Shown here piece after piece: positions 1 through 7,421 of a DNA stretch of 41,547 bases. Under the pieces are notes generated by a model that was not told the origin of the DNA, made no database searches, and was given only the letters and a program-made list of their open reading frames with translations. Position 1 is the first letter of the stretch, and every line of letters starts with the position of its first letter. Made by a program: the position numbers and the translations under genes. Origin of the DNA: Hyphomicrobium sp. (GTDB taxonomy: Bacteria; Pseudomonadota; Alphaproteobacteria; Rhizobiales; Hyphomicrobiaceae); NCBI GenBank assembly GCA_019748215.1, contig JAIEPV010000159.1:1-41547 (forward strand), read 5' to 3'.

Positions 1-94
1 GCATGGTTTGTTATCACCGGCCGCTGTGGTGGCCCCTTGCGAGGTCTTAGACGCGGATCGCTTACGCAAGAGCCGCTGACTTCAAGAAACTAGT

Positions 95-523
95 TCACGG
101 CAAGTGTTTTGTCAAGGTGGACAGGCCAATGGCCGCTAAGACGCATCCTCGAATCCGCTTAATATTAGCGTCACTTAGCGGCTGATAATGATACGTCCGC
201 TTACCGTTAGCTGTGCTTCCAGTCCGGATAAAATCAAGGCGATGAAGCCCCACCGCATTGATCATGTCACCCTTGACCCAAATGCCTTTGCTTTTGAAGC
301 CGGCTGGCAATTCCGGAAGGATATCTATTTGACAGTGATAGGGCAGTGCAGGTCTCGGTTCGGTGGTGCTCAATGCGACCACAGTGCATAGGCCAGGCCT
401 TGCTGCGATCTTCGGGCTCAACACAACAACCGGTCTGCGTTTGACCATTTCAGGCTCAACAAATCCGGAGTTGAAATTGCACATTAAGATTGTTCCGGTG
501 GGTGGATGCTCCTTGATCGGCAT
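95..523 (-). CDS. PemK/MazF-family toxin-like protein, apparently solitary
   Basis: A 142-residue protein with the hallmark N-terminal block of PemK/MazF endoribonucleases: a short beta strand, then KRRPVVVLSP at about residues 28-37, then a CTVVALSTT strand near 46-54. Family members cleave mRNA as the toxin of type II toxin-antitoxin pairs. The ATG is preceded by an AAGAAGG ribosome binding site. No antitoxin-like frame with its own start is visible in the 260 bp upstream on the same strand, where MazE-type partners normally sit. The protein is also longer than classical MazF (about 110 residues). It may be a solitary relative or use an antitoxin encoded elsewhere. The family is clear; toxin activity is inferred. 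Confidence 0.8.
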   Translation of the reverse strand: MPIKEHPPTGTILMCNFNSGFVEPEMVKRRPVVVLSPKIAARPGLCTVVALSTTEPRPALPYHCQIDILPELPAGFKSKGIWVKGDMINAVGLHRLDFIRTGSTANGKRTYHYQPLSDANIKRIRGCVLAAIGLSTLTKHLP

Positions 524-784
524 TCAGCCGCCTTCTTTTTGTGTGTGATCGGTCGGCTGAGAGTCGGAGCCATTGCGTCCTCAAGCCCGATCAAATGTAC
601 CATGCCACAAACCCAGCACCTCAAGCCAGCGGCGCTAGCGGTTTTGCACCAAACCGGCTGTTTCCATATTGAGCGAGCTCCGACCCACGGCAGTCGCCGT
701 CTGCTTTGGCATGCCCGCAGCGGTCGTCAGCGGCACATCGCGTGAACCGGCACTGACCGGCTCACAGCGCGCGCCACTGACATT

Positions 785-1876
785 CTACGCCGCCAACCTC
801 GAATAATCCGTGTAGCCCTTCTCGCCCGGCGTGTAGAACGTGGCTTCGTGCGGCTTGTTCAGCTCGGCGCCGGTCGCCAACCGTTCGGCCAAATCCGGGT
901 TGGCGATATAGGCCTTGCCGAACGCCACTGCATCGGCGCCGCCCGACGCGATCAAGGCCGCGCCGCTCGCTCCATCGTAGCCGCTGGCTGCGATCATCTT
1001 GCCAGCGTAGACGCCGCGCGCCATGGTCACCGGATCGAACGCCATGCCGCCCATCATCGGTCGCATCACGTGCAAGTAAGCGAGGCCGTAGGTTTCAAGC
1101 CGCTTCAGGTAATGCGTGTAAAGCGCTTCTGCATCGGTCTCCTCTATGCCGTTGAAGGTGTGGCCTGGGCTGATGCGAATGCCGACGCGATCCTTCGACA
1201 CCGCCTCGACGACGGCTTCAACGATCTCCAGCGGCATGCGCACGCGGTTCTCGATCGAGCCGCCGTATTGGTCGGTGCGCTGGTTGACGTTTGACGACAA
1301 GAACTGATGCAGCAGATAGCCGTTGGCCGAATGCACCTCGACACCATCGAAGCCGGCGGCGATGGCATTCTTCGCCGCTTGCGCGAAGTCATTTGCAATG
1401 CCGGCGATCTCGGTCGTTTCCAGGGCGCGGGGAATGTCATGGTCGACCATGCCCTTCGCGTCGGTATACATCTTGCCTGGGGCCTGGATGGCGCTGGGGG
1501 CGACCACGTCGCGTGCGACGCCGGTGTTCAAGCGGCTGGCGATCCGTCCGACGTGCCAGAGCTGCATGACGATTTTGCCGCCCTTGTCGTGCACGGCGTC
1601 GGCGATCGACGTCCAAACCGACAGTTGTTCGTCGGTGTGCGCGCCGGGCGTCCGGCAATAGCCCATGGCGTCGTATGACACTTGCGTCGCCTCGGTGATG
1701 ATCAAGCCCGCCGACGCGCGCTGCGCATAATAGTCAGCCGCAAAACTCGCCGGAACCGCAAGCTGGTCGGCGCGTGAACGGGTCAGCGGCGCCATGACGA
1801 TGCGGTTCTTCAGGCTGATTGCGCCGAGTTGCAGGGGCGAAAAAAGCGCTGCGGTCTGCTGCGGAGTGAAAGACAT
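785..1876 (-). CDS. Old Yellow Enzyme family alkene reductase (NADH:flavin oxidoreductase)
   Basis: A 363-residue FMN-dependent ene-reductase of the NemA/xenobiotic-reductase type, reducing activated C=C bonds of enals, enones, maleimides or nitro compounds with NAD(P)H. The N-terminus LFSPLQLGAISLKNRIVMAP is the usual first barrel strand. VEVHSANGYLLHQF at 179-192 carries the substrate-binding His182 and Asn185 and the proton donor Tyr187. The NQRTDQYGGSIENR motif follows at 198-211. Length is normal for the family (about 360). It lies 146 bp downstream of an MFS exporter on the same strand, and the gap holds an operator-like sequence. Such pairs often answer to electrophile or quinone stress, but no regulator gene is in the window. 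The physiological substrate cannot be read from the sequence. Confidence 0.93.
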   Translation of the reverse strand: MSFTPQQTAALFSPLQLGAISLKNRIVMAPLTRSRADQLAVPASFAADYYAQRASAGLIITEATQVSYDAMGYCRTPGAHTDEQLSVWTSIADAVHDKGGKIVMQLWHVGRIASRLNTGVARDVVAPSAIQAPGKMYTDAKGMVDHDIPRALETTEIAGIANDFAQAAKNAIAAGFDGVEVHSANGYLLHQFLSSNVNQRTDQYGGSIENRVRMPLEIVEAVVEAVSKDRVGIRISPGHTFNGIEETDAEALYTHYLKRLETYGLAYLHVMRPMMGGMAFDPVTMARGVYAGKMIAASGYDGASGAALIASGGADAVAFGKAYIANPDLAERLATGAELNKPHEATFYTPGEKGYTDYSRLAA

Positions 1877-1997
1877 GCGGACGACCTCATGATTGATTTG
1901 AACTGGCGGCGGTTGCTACCATCGGCAGCACGGCGGCGCGACGACTGGTCAACGGCATTTCGGCGCCACCAGTTCCAAGTGGCATAGGGACGACCCA

Positions 1998-2024
1998 AGT
2001 TCAATAGTTCAATTATACCGAACT
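1998..2024 (-). promoter_or_regulatory. Operator-like half-site cluster with TATAAT, upstream of the alkene reductase
   Basis: Read on the plus strand, two adjacent direct copies of AGTTCAAT (1998-2005 and 2006-2013) are followed by the inverted half-site ACCGAACT (2017-2024). Positions 2006-2024 form an inverted repeat with perfect 5-bp outer arms (AGTTC/GAACT). On the minus strand, toward the reductase, the centre reads TATAAT, a good -10 hexamer, so a bound repressor would cover the promoter. I see no convincing -35. The site overlaps the stop codon of the upstream MFS gene. Spaced GTTC/GAAC half-sites resemble targets of small winged-helix repressors; the regulator itself is unknown. Confidence 0.5.
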
Positions 2025-3327
2025 AGTAACTCTGATCGGCTTTGGCGTCGCAGGTGGCAACGGTTTGCGGCGATGCATTTCGGCTGGCCCGGACCTCGTA
2101 GCGGTTGGCCAGCATTGAAACACCCGCCGCCAGCGCCAGCAGCATGGCACCCGCAAACGGCAATGACGCCAGCCAATCGGCCTCGATCAAGGCGCCCCCG
2201 AACGCCGAACCTGCCGCCTGACCAAGATAAATCGCCGACGTATTCAGCGCGATCGAGGCCGATGCCACGTCCGGCGCGATGTTGGCGAGCCGGGCCTGCT
2301 GGATCGAATTGGTGGCGAAGGTGCCAAGGCCCCACACGGTCGCGGCCACCAGCACAGCGGTGAGATGATGGGCGCCGACCCCCCAGGCCACGAGCCCGAC
2401 CGTCATGGAGACAAGCGCGATGAGCGCCGAGCGCGGCGCGCCGATCTCAGCCACCAAACGCGCGGCGATGACATTGCCGACCGTGGCGCAGACGCCATAC
2501 CAAGCCAGCACCGCTGTCACCAGTCCGGCGCCTGCGGCCAGCGACCATTTCAACGACGGCGTCAAATAGGTGAAAAACGTGAACTGGCCGGTGCCGTTTA
2601 AAATCGTCACCATCAAGACAAGCAGCATGGCCGGGCTGGTCAGCACGCGGCGCCACGCGGCGGCATTGAGCGGCGCGATGCGCACTCGGCCGGGCACCGT
2701 CATTGCGACCGCAATGGCGGCGATGACCGACAAGGCGGCGACAATCGCGAAAGCGGTCTGCCAGCCGAACATGTGCGCCACATAGCCGCCGAGTGGCACG
2801 CCGCCGACGGTCGCCATCGACCATCCGACGAACGCGAACGTGATCGCCGCCGAGCGCCGTTCAGGCGGCAATAATGCGCCAAGTGTCGACGCCGCCTGTG
2901 GCGTGAAAATCGCCGCTGAGACAGCCATGGACATGCGCATGGCGAAGACGAGATCGAACGACGACGCCATCGCCGAGACGACATGACTGAGGCTATAAAG
3001 AAGCAGAGACGCCACCAGCAACAGCCGCCGATCGACTTGGCTGGTAACGGCGGCCACCAGAGGCGCGCCGATGGCGACGACAATGCCGCTGGCCACCAGC
3101 AACGATCCGGCGGCCGGTAATGAAACGTCGAGCCCGCTGGCCAACTCGGTCAGCATGCCGGCTGGCAGCAACACGCCGGTTCCGACGACAAAATTTCCAA
3201 ACAGGATCGCCCAGAGCAGTCGGCGCTCGGGCGCCGGGCGAAGCAAGGCCGCCCCCGTTGCATGAGAGCGGCCTGAAACATCGCTGCGACCACGATCCAA
3301 CGATTGCGAAACAGGAATTTTTGCCAT
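2023..3327 (-). CDS. MFS transporter, probable drug/metabolite exporter
   Basis: A 434-residue major facilitator superfamily protein with about twelve hydrophobic segments, starting with LLWAILFGNFVVGTGVLLPA at about residues 37-56. The first half has helices separated by short charged loops (for example VDRRLLL after helix 2), as in DHA1/AraJ-type exporters. The second half starts after a loop near residue 215 (VPGRVRIAP). The N-terminus carries about 35 hydrophilic residues. The gene is followed by the alkene reductase on the same strand, suggesting a detoxify-and-export pair. The stop TAG at 2023-2025 lies inside the operator-like repeat. Substrate is unknown. The start used is the only upstream ATG in frame; its ribosome binding site is weak. 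Confidence 0.88.
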   Translation of the reverse strand: MAKIPVSQSLDRGRSDVSGRSHATGAALLRPAPERRLLWAILFGNFVVGTGVLLPAGMLTELASGLDVSLPAAGSLLVASGIVVAIGAPLVAAVTSQVDRRLLLVASLLLYSLSHVVSAMASSFDLVFAMRMSMAVSAAIFTPQAASTLGALLPPERRSAAITFAFVGWSMATVGGVPLGGYVAHMFGWQTAFAIVAALSVIAAIAVAMTVPGRVRIAPLNAAAWRRVLTSPAMLLVLMVTILNGTGQFTFFTYLTPSLKWSLAAGAGLVTAVLAWYGVCATVGNVIAARLVAEIGAPRSALIALVSMTVGLVAWGVGAHHLTAVLVAATVWGLGTFATNSIQQARLANIAPDVASASIALNTSAIYLGQAAGSAFGGALIEADWLASLPFAGAMLLALAAGVSMLANRYEVRASRNASPQTVATCDAKADQSY

Positions 3328-3467
3328 GACGTCCAGCAGCTATCGCAAGCCGAGGCCTCTGGCGATATCGAAATCGGCGCGCCAGCCTTGCGTTCATCGC
3401 AACGAGCCGTGCGCCAAGCGCGGGCAGTTTGCGGCGCGCTGACGGTCGCGGGCGCGTCAGGCGGCGC

Positions 3468-3716
3468 TCAGCTTTCGATGGTTTCGACTTCGCACAGCTC
3501 GCCGTCGATCAGATCGAACAACACGTCGACGCCGCTGGCTTCGGCTTCCGTCAGCGCCTCGACGAGATCGTCGTCGATCGGCGCCACCTTCAGGGCGGCG
3601 AGCTGCTCGGCCGAGCCATTGCTTTCGCGAATGGTTTCTTCGCCTTCGCTGCGCGCTTCAGCTTCCGTCTCGGCGACCGACCAGATCGTTTCTTCCGTGT
3701 AAGCGGCAAATTTCAT
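3468..3716 (-). CDS. Small acidic protein of unknown function
   Basis: An 82-residue, strongly acidic protein (runs such as ETEAEARSEGEET, IDDDLVEALTEAEA, IDGELCEVETIES) starting MKFAAYTEETIW. I do not recognise a named family. The start is supported by GAGAGGG eight bases upstream of the ATG. The same frame stays open 144 codons further upstream, but that part is basic, low in complexity and antisense to the rpsF leader, so it is left out. There is no signal peptide or membrane segment, so a cytoplasmic protein is expected. It is transcribed away from rpsF, sharing a 449-bp divergent region. Confidence 0.65.
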   Translation of the reverse strand: MKFAAYTEETIWSVAETEAEARSEGEETIRESNGSAEQLAALKVAPIDDDLVEALTEAEASGVDVLFDLIDGELCEVETIES

Positions 3717-3901
3717 GGACCATACCCTCTCAATGGAAAACAAAACCGGGCGCACTCTGCGCATGATTCCCATGTCAGTGGCATGGCTCCCCGTGCAGGG
3801 CTCGAAAATTTGATCGCTGAGGGCAAAAGAGCCGCGCGCGGTGTCCCATCCCAGTCGTCGGCCGGTCCGCGGTCGTCGCCCGATCCGAGCGAGGCGGGCT
3901 C

Positions 3902-3929
3902 TTGATGAAACGGGCAATTCCTGTATAGG
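3902..3929 (+). promoter_or_regulatory. Predicted sigma-70 type promoter of rpsF-rpsR
   Basis: TTGATG at 3902-3907 and TATAGG at 3924-3929 are separated by 16 bp, with a TG directly before the -10. This is the best promoter match in the 449-bp region upstream of rpsF. It would give a leader of about 230 nt holding the two hairpins annotated next. Confidence 0.5.
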
Positions 3930-3975
3930 TGCCCGCGTCACCCGCTCCGGTTGGAGGCTGAACGGGATCTGAGAG

Positions 3976-4028
3976 GCTGAGGTCATTGACCTCAGCGTCT
4001 TGGACCGAATAGAGGTTTTTCCTCTTTT
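3976..4028 (+). promoter_or_regulatory. Two hairpins in the rpsF leader; the second is terminator-like
   Basis: Positions 3976-3996 form a perfect palindrome (GCTGAGGTCA, one base, TGACCTCAGC), able to fold as an 8-bp stem with a 5-nt loop. Fifteen bases later AGAGG-TTTTT-CCTCT at 4011-4025 is followed by further T residues. A strong stem then a weak stem with a T tract, between a promoter and a ribosomal-protein operon, looks like an attenuator or autoregulatory leader. S6:S18 complexes are known to bind leaders of their own mRNA in other bacteria. I could not match that consensus here, so the role is inference. Confidence 0.4.
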
Positions 4029-4165
4029 CATGATCCCGGTGTCTTCACTCTTTGGGTACCAGATAGGCCTTTCTCGGGTCTGAATGGGGCTTTGCGCCGG
4101 AGGGATTTGACCGCACTCGCCGACAAAATGCGGGCGCGACAATCGCAAACAGAAAGGCCAACCGT

Positions 4166-4786
4166 ATGCCGCTCTATGAGCATACTTTCCTGGCGCGCCA
4201 GGACGTGACTCAAGCCCAAGTCGAAGCCTTGATGAAGGAATTCGCCACCATCATCGAGGACGGCCAGGGCAAGGTCACCAAGCAGGAATACTGGGGTCTC
4301 AAGGGCCTCGCCTTCAAAATCAAGAAAAACCGCAAGGCGCACTATGCCTTCTTCAATCTCGATTCCCCGCCGGCGGCGGTGACCGAGATGGAACGGCGCA
4401 TGGGCATCAATCCGGACGTAGTTCGGTTTTTGACGGTTCGCGTCGAAGAGCTCGAAACCGAACCATCGGCTCAAATGCGCAAGCAGGATCGCGACGATCG
4501 CGGTGACCGTGGTGATCGCGGCGGCTTCGGCGGCGGTGGTGGCCGTGGCGGATTTGGCGGCGGCCCACGTGGCGGCGGCGGCGGTGATCGCGGCGGCTAT
4601 CGTGGTGGTGCTGGCGGCGGCGGTGGTGGTGGTGGTGAAGGCGGCTCGACCTTCCGTCCACGTCCTCCGCGTGAAGGCGGCGCTCCGCGTGATGCGGGCG
4701 CTCCCCGTGAAGGCGGCGGCGGCTTTGATCGCGGCCCACGTCCCCCGCGCCCCCCGCGCGACACAACTCCCGGCTCGGAGACCTAA
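4166..4786 (+). CDS. rpsF: 30S ribosomal protein S6 with long Gly/Arg-rich C-terminal tail
   Basis: Residues 1-105 are a canonical S6 fold (MPLYEHTFLARQDVTQAQV at the start; YWGLKGLAFKIKKNRKAHYA near 40-60; MERRMGINPDVVRFLTVRVE near 77-96). S6 binds 16S rRNA in the 30S platform with S18. The protein is 206 residues, whereas S6 is usually 95-160. From about residue 108 it becomes a low-complexity tail rich in RGG, DRGD and GGGG, ending in PRPPRPP. The tail is in frame, and the stop sits 3 bp before rpsR, so it is not a frameshift artefact. Such tails are normally disordered and may bind RNA. First gene of the rpsF-rpsR-DUF2232-rplI cluster. Confidence 0.97.
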   Translation: MPLYEHTFLARQDVTQAQVEALMKEFATIIEDGQGKVTKQEYWGLKGLAFKIKKNRKAHYAFFNLDSPPAAVTEMERRMGINPDVVRFLTVRVEELETEPSAQMRKQDRDDRGDRGDRGGFGGGGGRGGFGGGPRGGGGGDRGGYRGGAGGGGGGGGEGGSTFRPRPPREGGAPRDAGAPREGGGGFDRGPRPPRPPRDTTPGSET

Positions 4787-4789
4787 CCC

Positions 4790-5047
4790 ATGGCAGAAAT
4801 CGCAACACCAGCCGGCAGCACCCAGCGCCGCCCGTTCCATCGCCGTCGCAAGACCTGCCCGTTCTCGGGCGATCACGCGCCGAAGATTGATTACAAGGAC
4901 GTGCGCACGCTCGGCCGTTACATTTCGGAGCGCGGCAAGATCGTGCCGAGCCGCATCACGGCGGTCTCGGCGAAGAAGCAGCGTGAATTGGCTCGCGCCA
5001 TCAAGCGCGCCCGCTTTCTCGGCCTGCTCCCGTATGTGATCAAGTAA
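4790..5047 (+). CDS. rpsR: 30S ribosomal protein S18
   Basis: An 85-residue S18. The diagnostic core runs from RRKTCPF near 19-25 (a cysteine after the basic run) through [19 protein letters not shown] and the ending [21 protein letters not shown]18 pairs with S6 on the small-subunit platform. The ATG lies 3 bp after the rpsF stop, so the two genes are almost certainly co-transcribed and co-translated. The protein has a slightly longer basic N-terminus (about 14 residues) than E. coli S18 (75 residues), as is usual in alphaproteobacteria. Confidence 0.98.
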   Translation: MAEIATPAGSTQRRPFHRRRKTCPFSGDHAPKIDYKDVRTLGRYISERGKIVPSRITAVSAKKQRELARAIKRARFLGLLPYVIK

Positions 5048-5068
5048 GGGTCGTTTCGTCCCTTCGCC

Positions 5069-5109
5069 GCGCTCGGCGGCCGGCTCATTCGATGAGCGTC
5101 GCCAAGCGC
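5069..5109 (+). repeat. Structured palindromic repeat, copy 1
   Basis: A hairpin of three stacked helices: GCGCT/AGCGC (5069-5073 with 5105-5109), GGCG/CGCC (5075-5078 with 5100-5103) and GCTCAT/ATGAGC (5083-5088 with 5092-5097), capped by TCG. It is one of a direct pair with 5126-5166. The core GGCCGGCTC...GTCGCC recurs in inverted orientation after rplI. Confidence 0.75.
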
Positions 5110-5125
5110 CACTAATCTCACTTCC

Positions 5126-5166
5126 GCGCTCGGCAGCCGGCTCTCTGAAGGAGAGTCGCCTAGCGC
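5126..5166 (+). repeat. Structured palindromic repeat, copy 2
   Basis: Second copy in direct orientation. The outer stem GCGCT/AGCGC is kept (5126-5130 with 5162-5166), and the upper stem is now CTCTC/GAGAG (5141-5145 with 5151-5155), so both strands of the stem changed together relative to copy 1. One A-C mismatch occurs in the middle helix. Confidence 0.75.
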
Positions 5167-5238
5167 CAACCAAAGTTGTGTCGGAACGGCATTGCCGGAT
5201 CTGGCTCTAACCGCTTGTAAAGCGCGGGACAGCACACG

Positions 5239-6201
5239 ATGCCGATCAATGCCATTGCCTTGGCCATCGCCGCCGGATTGATTTCCGCCGTCGTCTTCGC
5301 ATCCGCGACGACGGGTGCTGTCTTCGTGCGCCTGCTGCTGTTTTTTCTCACTCCACTGTCGCTCTATCTTGCAGGCCTCGGTCTTGGCACTGTCGGCGTC
5401 GGCATCGCCGCGATGACAGCCGTCGTCACCATCGTTGCGCTGGCAAGCCCGCTCGCCGGCGTCGTGTTTGCCATCGCCACGGCCGTGCCGGCCGTCGTGC
5501 TGTCGCGACTGACGCTGCTCAGCCGCACGACCGATGACGGTCAGCAGGAATGGTATCCTGTTGGCCGCCTGGTCGCGACCGCTGCCGTGTTCGGCGGCGC
5601 GTTTGCAGCCTTCGCGCTGATCCTGCTCGGCGGCAGCGGCGATGATCTCGCCAAGGCCATGCGCACGCTGGTCGAAACCTTTGTCAAATCCGAATTGCCG
5701 TCGATCCCGGGCGCTCCCGCCGTCACTGAAGCGCAAATCGACGAGATCGCGGCGACGACGTTGAAAATGCTGCCGTGGGCGCTGGGCATTTTGACGACGA
5801 CGACGATTGTGCTCAATCTCTGGCTGGCAGGACGCATCACTCTTGCCTCAGGACGACTCGTGCGCCCGTGGCCAAAGCTCAGCGCGCTGGCCTTGCCGAG
5901 CGGCGCCACCTACGCCTTCCTTGCCGCGATTGCTTTGACGTTTGTCGACGGAGTTCCGGCTCTTTTGGGCGGCGGTTTTGCGGGCGCCTTCACGCTGGCC
6001 TTCGCGCTCGTTGGCCTCGCCGTCGCGCACGTGTTGACCGAAGGCTCACCGTGGCGCGGGTTCATACTCGGCTCGCTCTATGCGTCGATCGGATTTTTCA
6101 CCGCGGGCGCGGCCCTGCTGCTGGCGCTCGTCGGCATCGCCGAGACGATTTTCAAATACCGCGCCGCTGACGCGGGCAATCCGCCAGAAAACCCGCACTG
6201 A
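5239..6201 (+). CDS. DUF2232 (YybS-like) membrane protein
   Basis: A 320-residue, very hydrophobic protein with about eight membrane segments. The N-terminal 100 residues form three or four helices ([39 protein letters not shown], others). A soluble loop near 125-175 ([23 protein letters not shown]) is followed by four more helices. Sequence and position between rpsR and rplI match the DUF2232 protein found there in Hyphomicrobiales. Its function is not established; the family resembles YybS and some energy-coupling transporter S components. The 190-bp gap before it, filled with two hairpin repeats, separates it from rpsR, but it probably still belongs to the operon. Confidence 0.88.
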   Translation: MPINAIALAIAAGLISAVVFASATTGAVFVRLLLFFLTPLSLYLAGLGLGTVGVGIAAMTAVVTIVALASPLAGVVFAIATAVPAVVLSRLTLLSRTTDDGQQEWYPVGRLVATAAVFGGAFAAFALILLGGSGDDLAKAMRTLVETFVKSELPSIPGAPAVTEAQIDEIAATTLKMLPWALGILTTTTIVLNLWLAGRITLASGRLVRPWPKLSALALPSGATYAFLAAIALTFVDGVPALLGGGFAGAFTLAFALVGLAVAHVLTEGSPWRGFILGSLYASIGFFTAGAALLLALVGIAETIFKYRAADAGNPPENPH

Positions 6202-6248
6202 ACACTCACCGCTTTTTTCGCAAACTCGAAACCCTAGGAGCACGAACC

Positions 6249-6818
6249 ATGCAAGTCATTCTTCTCGAACGTATCGGCCGCCTCGGCCAAATGGGCGACA
6301 TCGTCAACGTCAAGGACGGTTACGCCCGCAACTTTCTGCTGCCGCAGAAAAAAGCGCTGCGCGCGACGGACGACAACAAGAAGGTTTTTGAGGGCAAGCG
6401 GGCGCAACTTGAAGCCAACAACCTTGAGCAAAAGAAGGAAGCCGAAGCCGTTGCGACCAAGCTCGAAGGCAAGAGCTTTGTTCTCATCCGTGCCGCCGGC
6501 GACACCGGCCAGCTCTATGGCTCGGTATCGACGCGCGACATCGCATCCGTCATCACCGCTGGCGGTTTCACCGTCGACCGCAATCAGGTCATGCTCGACA
6601 AGCCGATCAAGGCGCTCGGCCTGACGGCGGCGAAGGTTCAGTTGCATCCCGAAGTGTCGGCCAACATCACGCTCAACATTGCCCGGTCCGAAGACGAGGC
6701 GACCAAGCAGATGCGCGGCGAGAACGTCTCGGTCGTCAAGGATGAAGCGCTCGAACTCGAAACCTTCAATCCGGATTCAGCCTTCGAAGACGGCGCCCGT
6801 CCGGTCGACGACGAGTAA
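6249..6818 (+). CDS. rplI: 50S ribosomal protein L9
   Basis: A 189-residue L9. The N-terminal domain opens [20 protein letters not shown], with the conserved [17 protein letters not shown] block at 21-37. A long connecting helix spans about 45-75, and the C-terminal domain contains [22 protein letters not shown]9 lies at the base of the L1 stalk and helps maintain reading frame. The start has a good AGGAGCAC site. The protein exceeds the E. coli length (149) by an acidic tail of about 40 residues ([17 protein letters not shown]), common in alphaproteobacteria. It closes the ribosomal cluster; the next 600 bp is repeat-rich and non-coding. Confidence 0.97.
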   Translation: MQVILLERIGRLGQMGDIVNVKDGYARNFLLPQKKALRATDDNKKVFEGKRAQLEANNLEQKKEAEAVATKLEGKSFVLIRAAGDTGQLYGSVSTRDIASVITAGGFTVDRNQVMLDKPIKALGLTAAKVQLHPEVSANITLNIARSEDEATKQMRGENVSVVKDEALELETFNPDSAFEDGARPVDDE

Positions 6819-6849
6819 GGTTTTTTCTTGGCACGGGCGGCTTTTTTCA

Positions 6850-6889
6850 GCACGGGCGACTCCCCTGTCGGGGAGCCGGCCGCCCGTGC
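6850..6889 (+). repeat. Structured palindromic repeat, copy 3 (inverted orientation)
   Basis: GCACGGGCG and CGCCCGTGC form the outer 9-bp stem of this 40-bp element, and CCCC/GGGG form an inner stem. Its reverse complement contains GGCCGGCTC...GAGTCGCC, the core of the elements at 5069-5166. A half copy (GCACGGGCGG) lies just upstream at 6831-6840. Confidence 0.75.
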
Positions 6890-6900
6890 CGGAAGCGTTG

Positions 6901-6939
6901 GCACGGGCTATTCCCCTGCGGGGCGCTGGCCGCCCGTGC
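6901..6939 (+). repeat. Structured palindromic repeat, copy 4 (inverted orientation)
   Basis: A 39-bp sister of the previous element: outer stem GCACGGGC/GCCCGTGC and inner CCCC/GGGG stem around TGC. It is tandem with 6850-6889 after an 11-bp spacer. Confidence 0.75.
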
Positions 6940-7056
6940 AACCTTCACCACGTCATGGCCACCCTCTTAGGCGGCTATGCAGGGCTGCAATAGGACCCTC
7001 GCCTACCGAATGCACACTGGGCATCGAGTGGAATGCTTGTCGTTCTGCACATACTC

Positions 7057-7084
7057 CGTCATCCCGGCCTTCGCCGGGATGACG
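7057..7084 (+). repeat. 28-bp perfect intergenic palindrome
   Basis: CGTCATCCCGGC, the loop CTTC, then GCCGGGATGACG: a perfect 12-bp stem. This palindrome type is very common between genes in alphaproteobacteria. No T tract follows, so it is annotated as a repeat, not a terminator. Confidence 0.85.
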
Positions 7085-7421
7085 CTAGAGGTGAGTCCGA
7101 TGCCCAACGCACTTTAGCATTGTCGAGAAATCTTAGTTTGTGCAAAGCCGAACAACATCTGTCGACGCACGCATTCATCTTCGCCCTCAAGGACGGCGAT
7201 GTAGAGTTCCATACTCCCGCAGCGCCCCTGAATGGCCTGACGTTTTTACCAAGGGGACTTCCAAGTGGTCGCCCGGCCAAGCCGAGTTGCAGCTGCTTGC
7301 GATGGCGCAACGATTCGTCACTCACAAGGTCTAAATTTCGGTCGTGTTGATAACGGGGATGAGACCCCAAAAGCACCCCATCGCCGCCGCTGCGCCGCGC
7401 TGAATCGATTAGGCTGACGGC
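7085..7421. other. 337-bp gap upstream of dnaB, no gene called
   Basis: No convincing gene. Reading frames of about 100 codons are open on both strands here, one continuous with the antisense of dnaB, but neither has a usual start with a ribosome binding site. The dnaB promoter should lie in the last 100 bp; I see no clear hexamers. The stretch could be a decayed gene or a conserved non-coding sequence. Confidence 0.4.

Noticed and set aside
3717-4148. Upstream extension of the small acidic protein at 3468-3716
   Set aside because: The added part is basic, low in conservation signals and antisense to the rpsF leader, while the internal ATG has a good ribosome binding site.
4028-5173. A 381-codon minus-strand frame opposite rpsF and rpsR
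   Set aside because: Composition is low-complexity Thr/Ala because it mirrors the Gly/Arg tail of S6; the plus-strand genes are certain.
6831-6940. Rho-independent terminator of rplI
   Set aside because: The T runs at 6821 and 6842 precede the hairpins, not follow them, so the structures are better called repeats.
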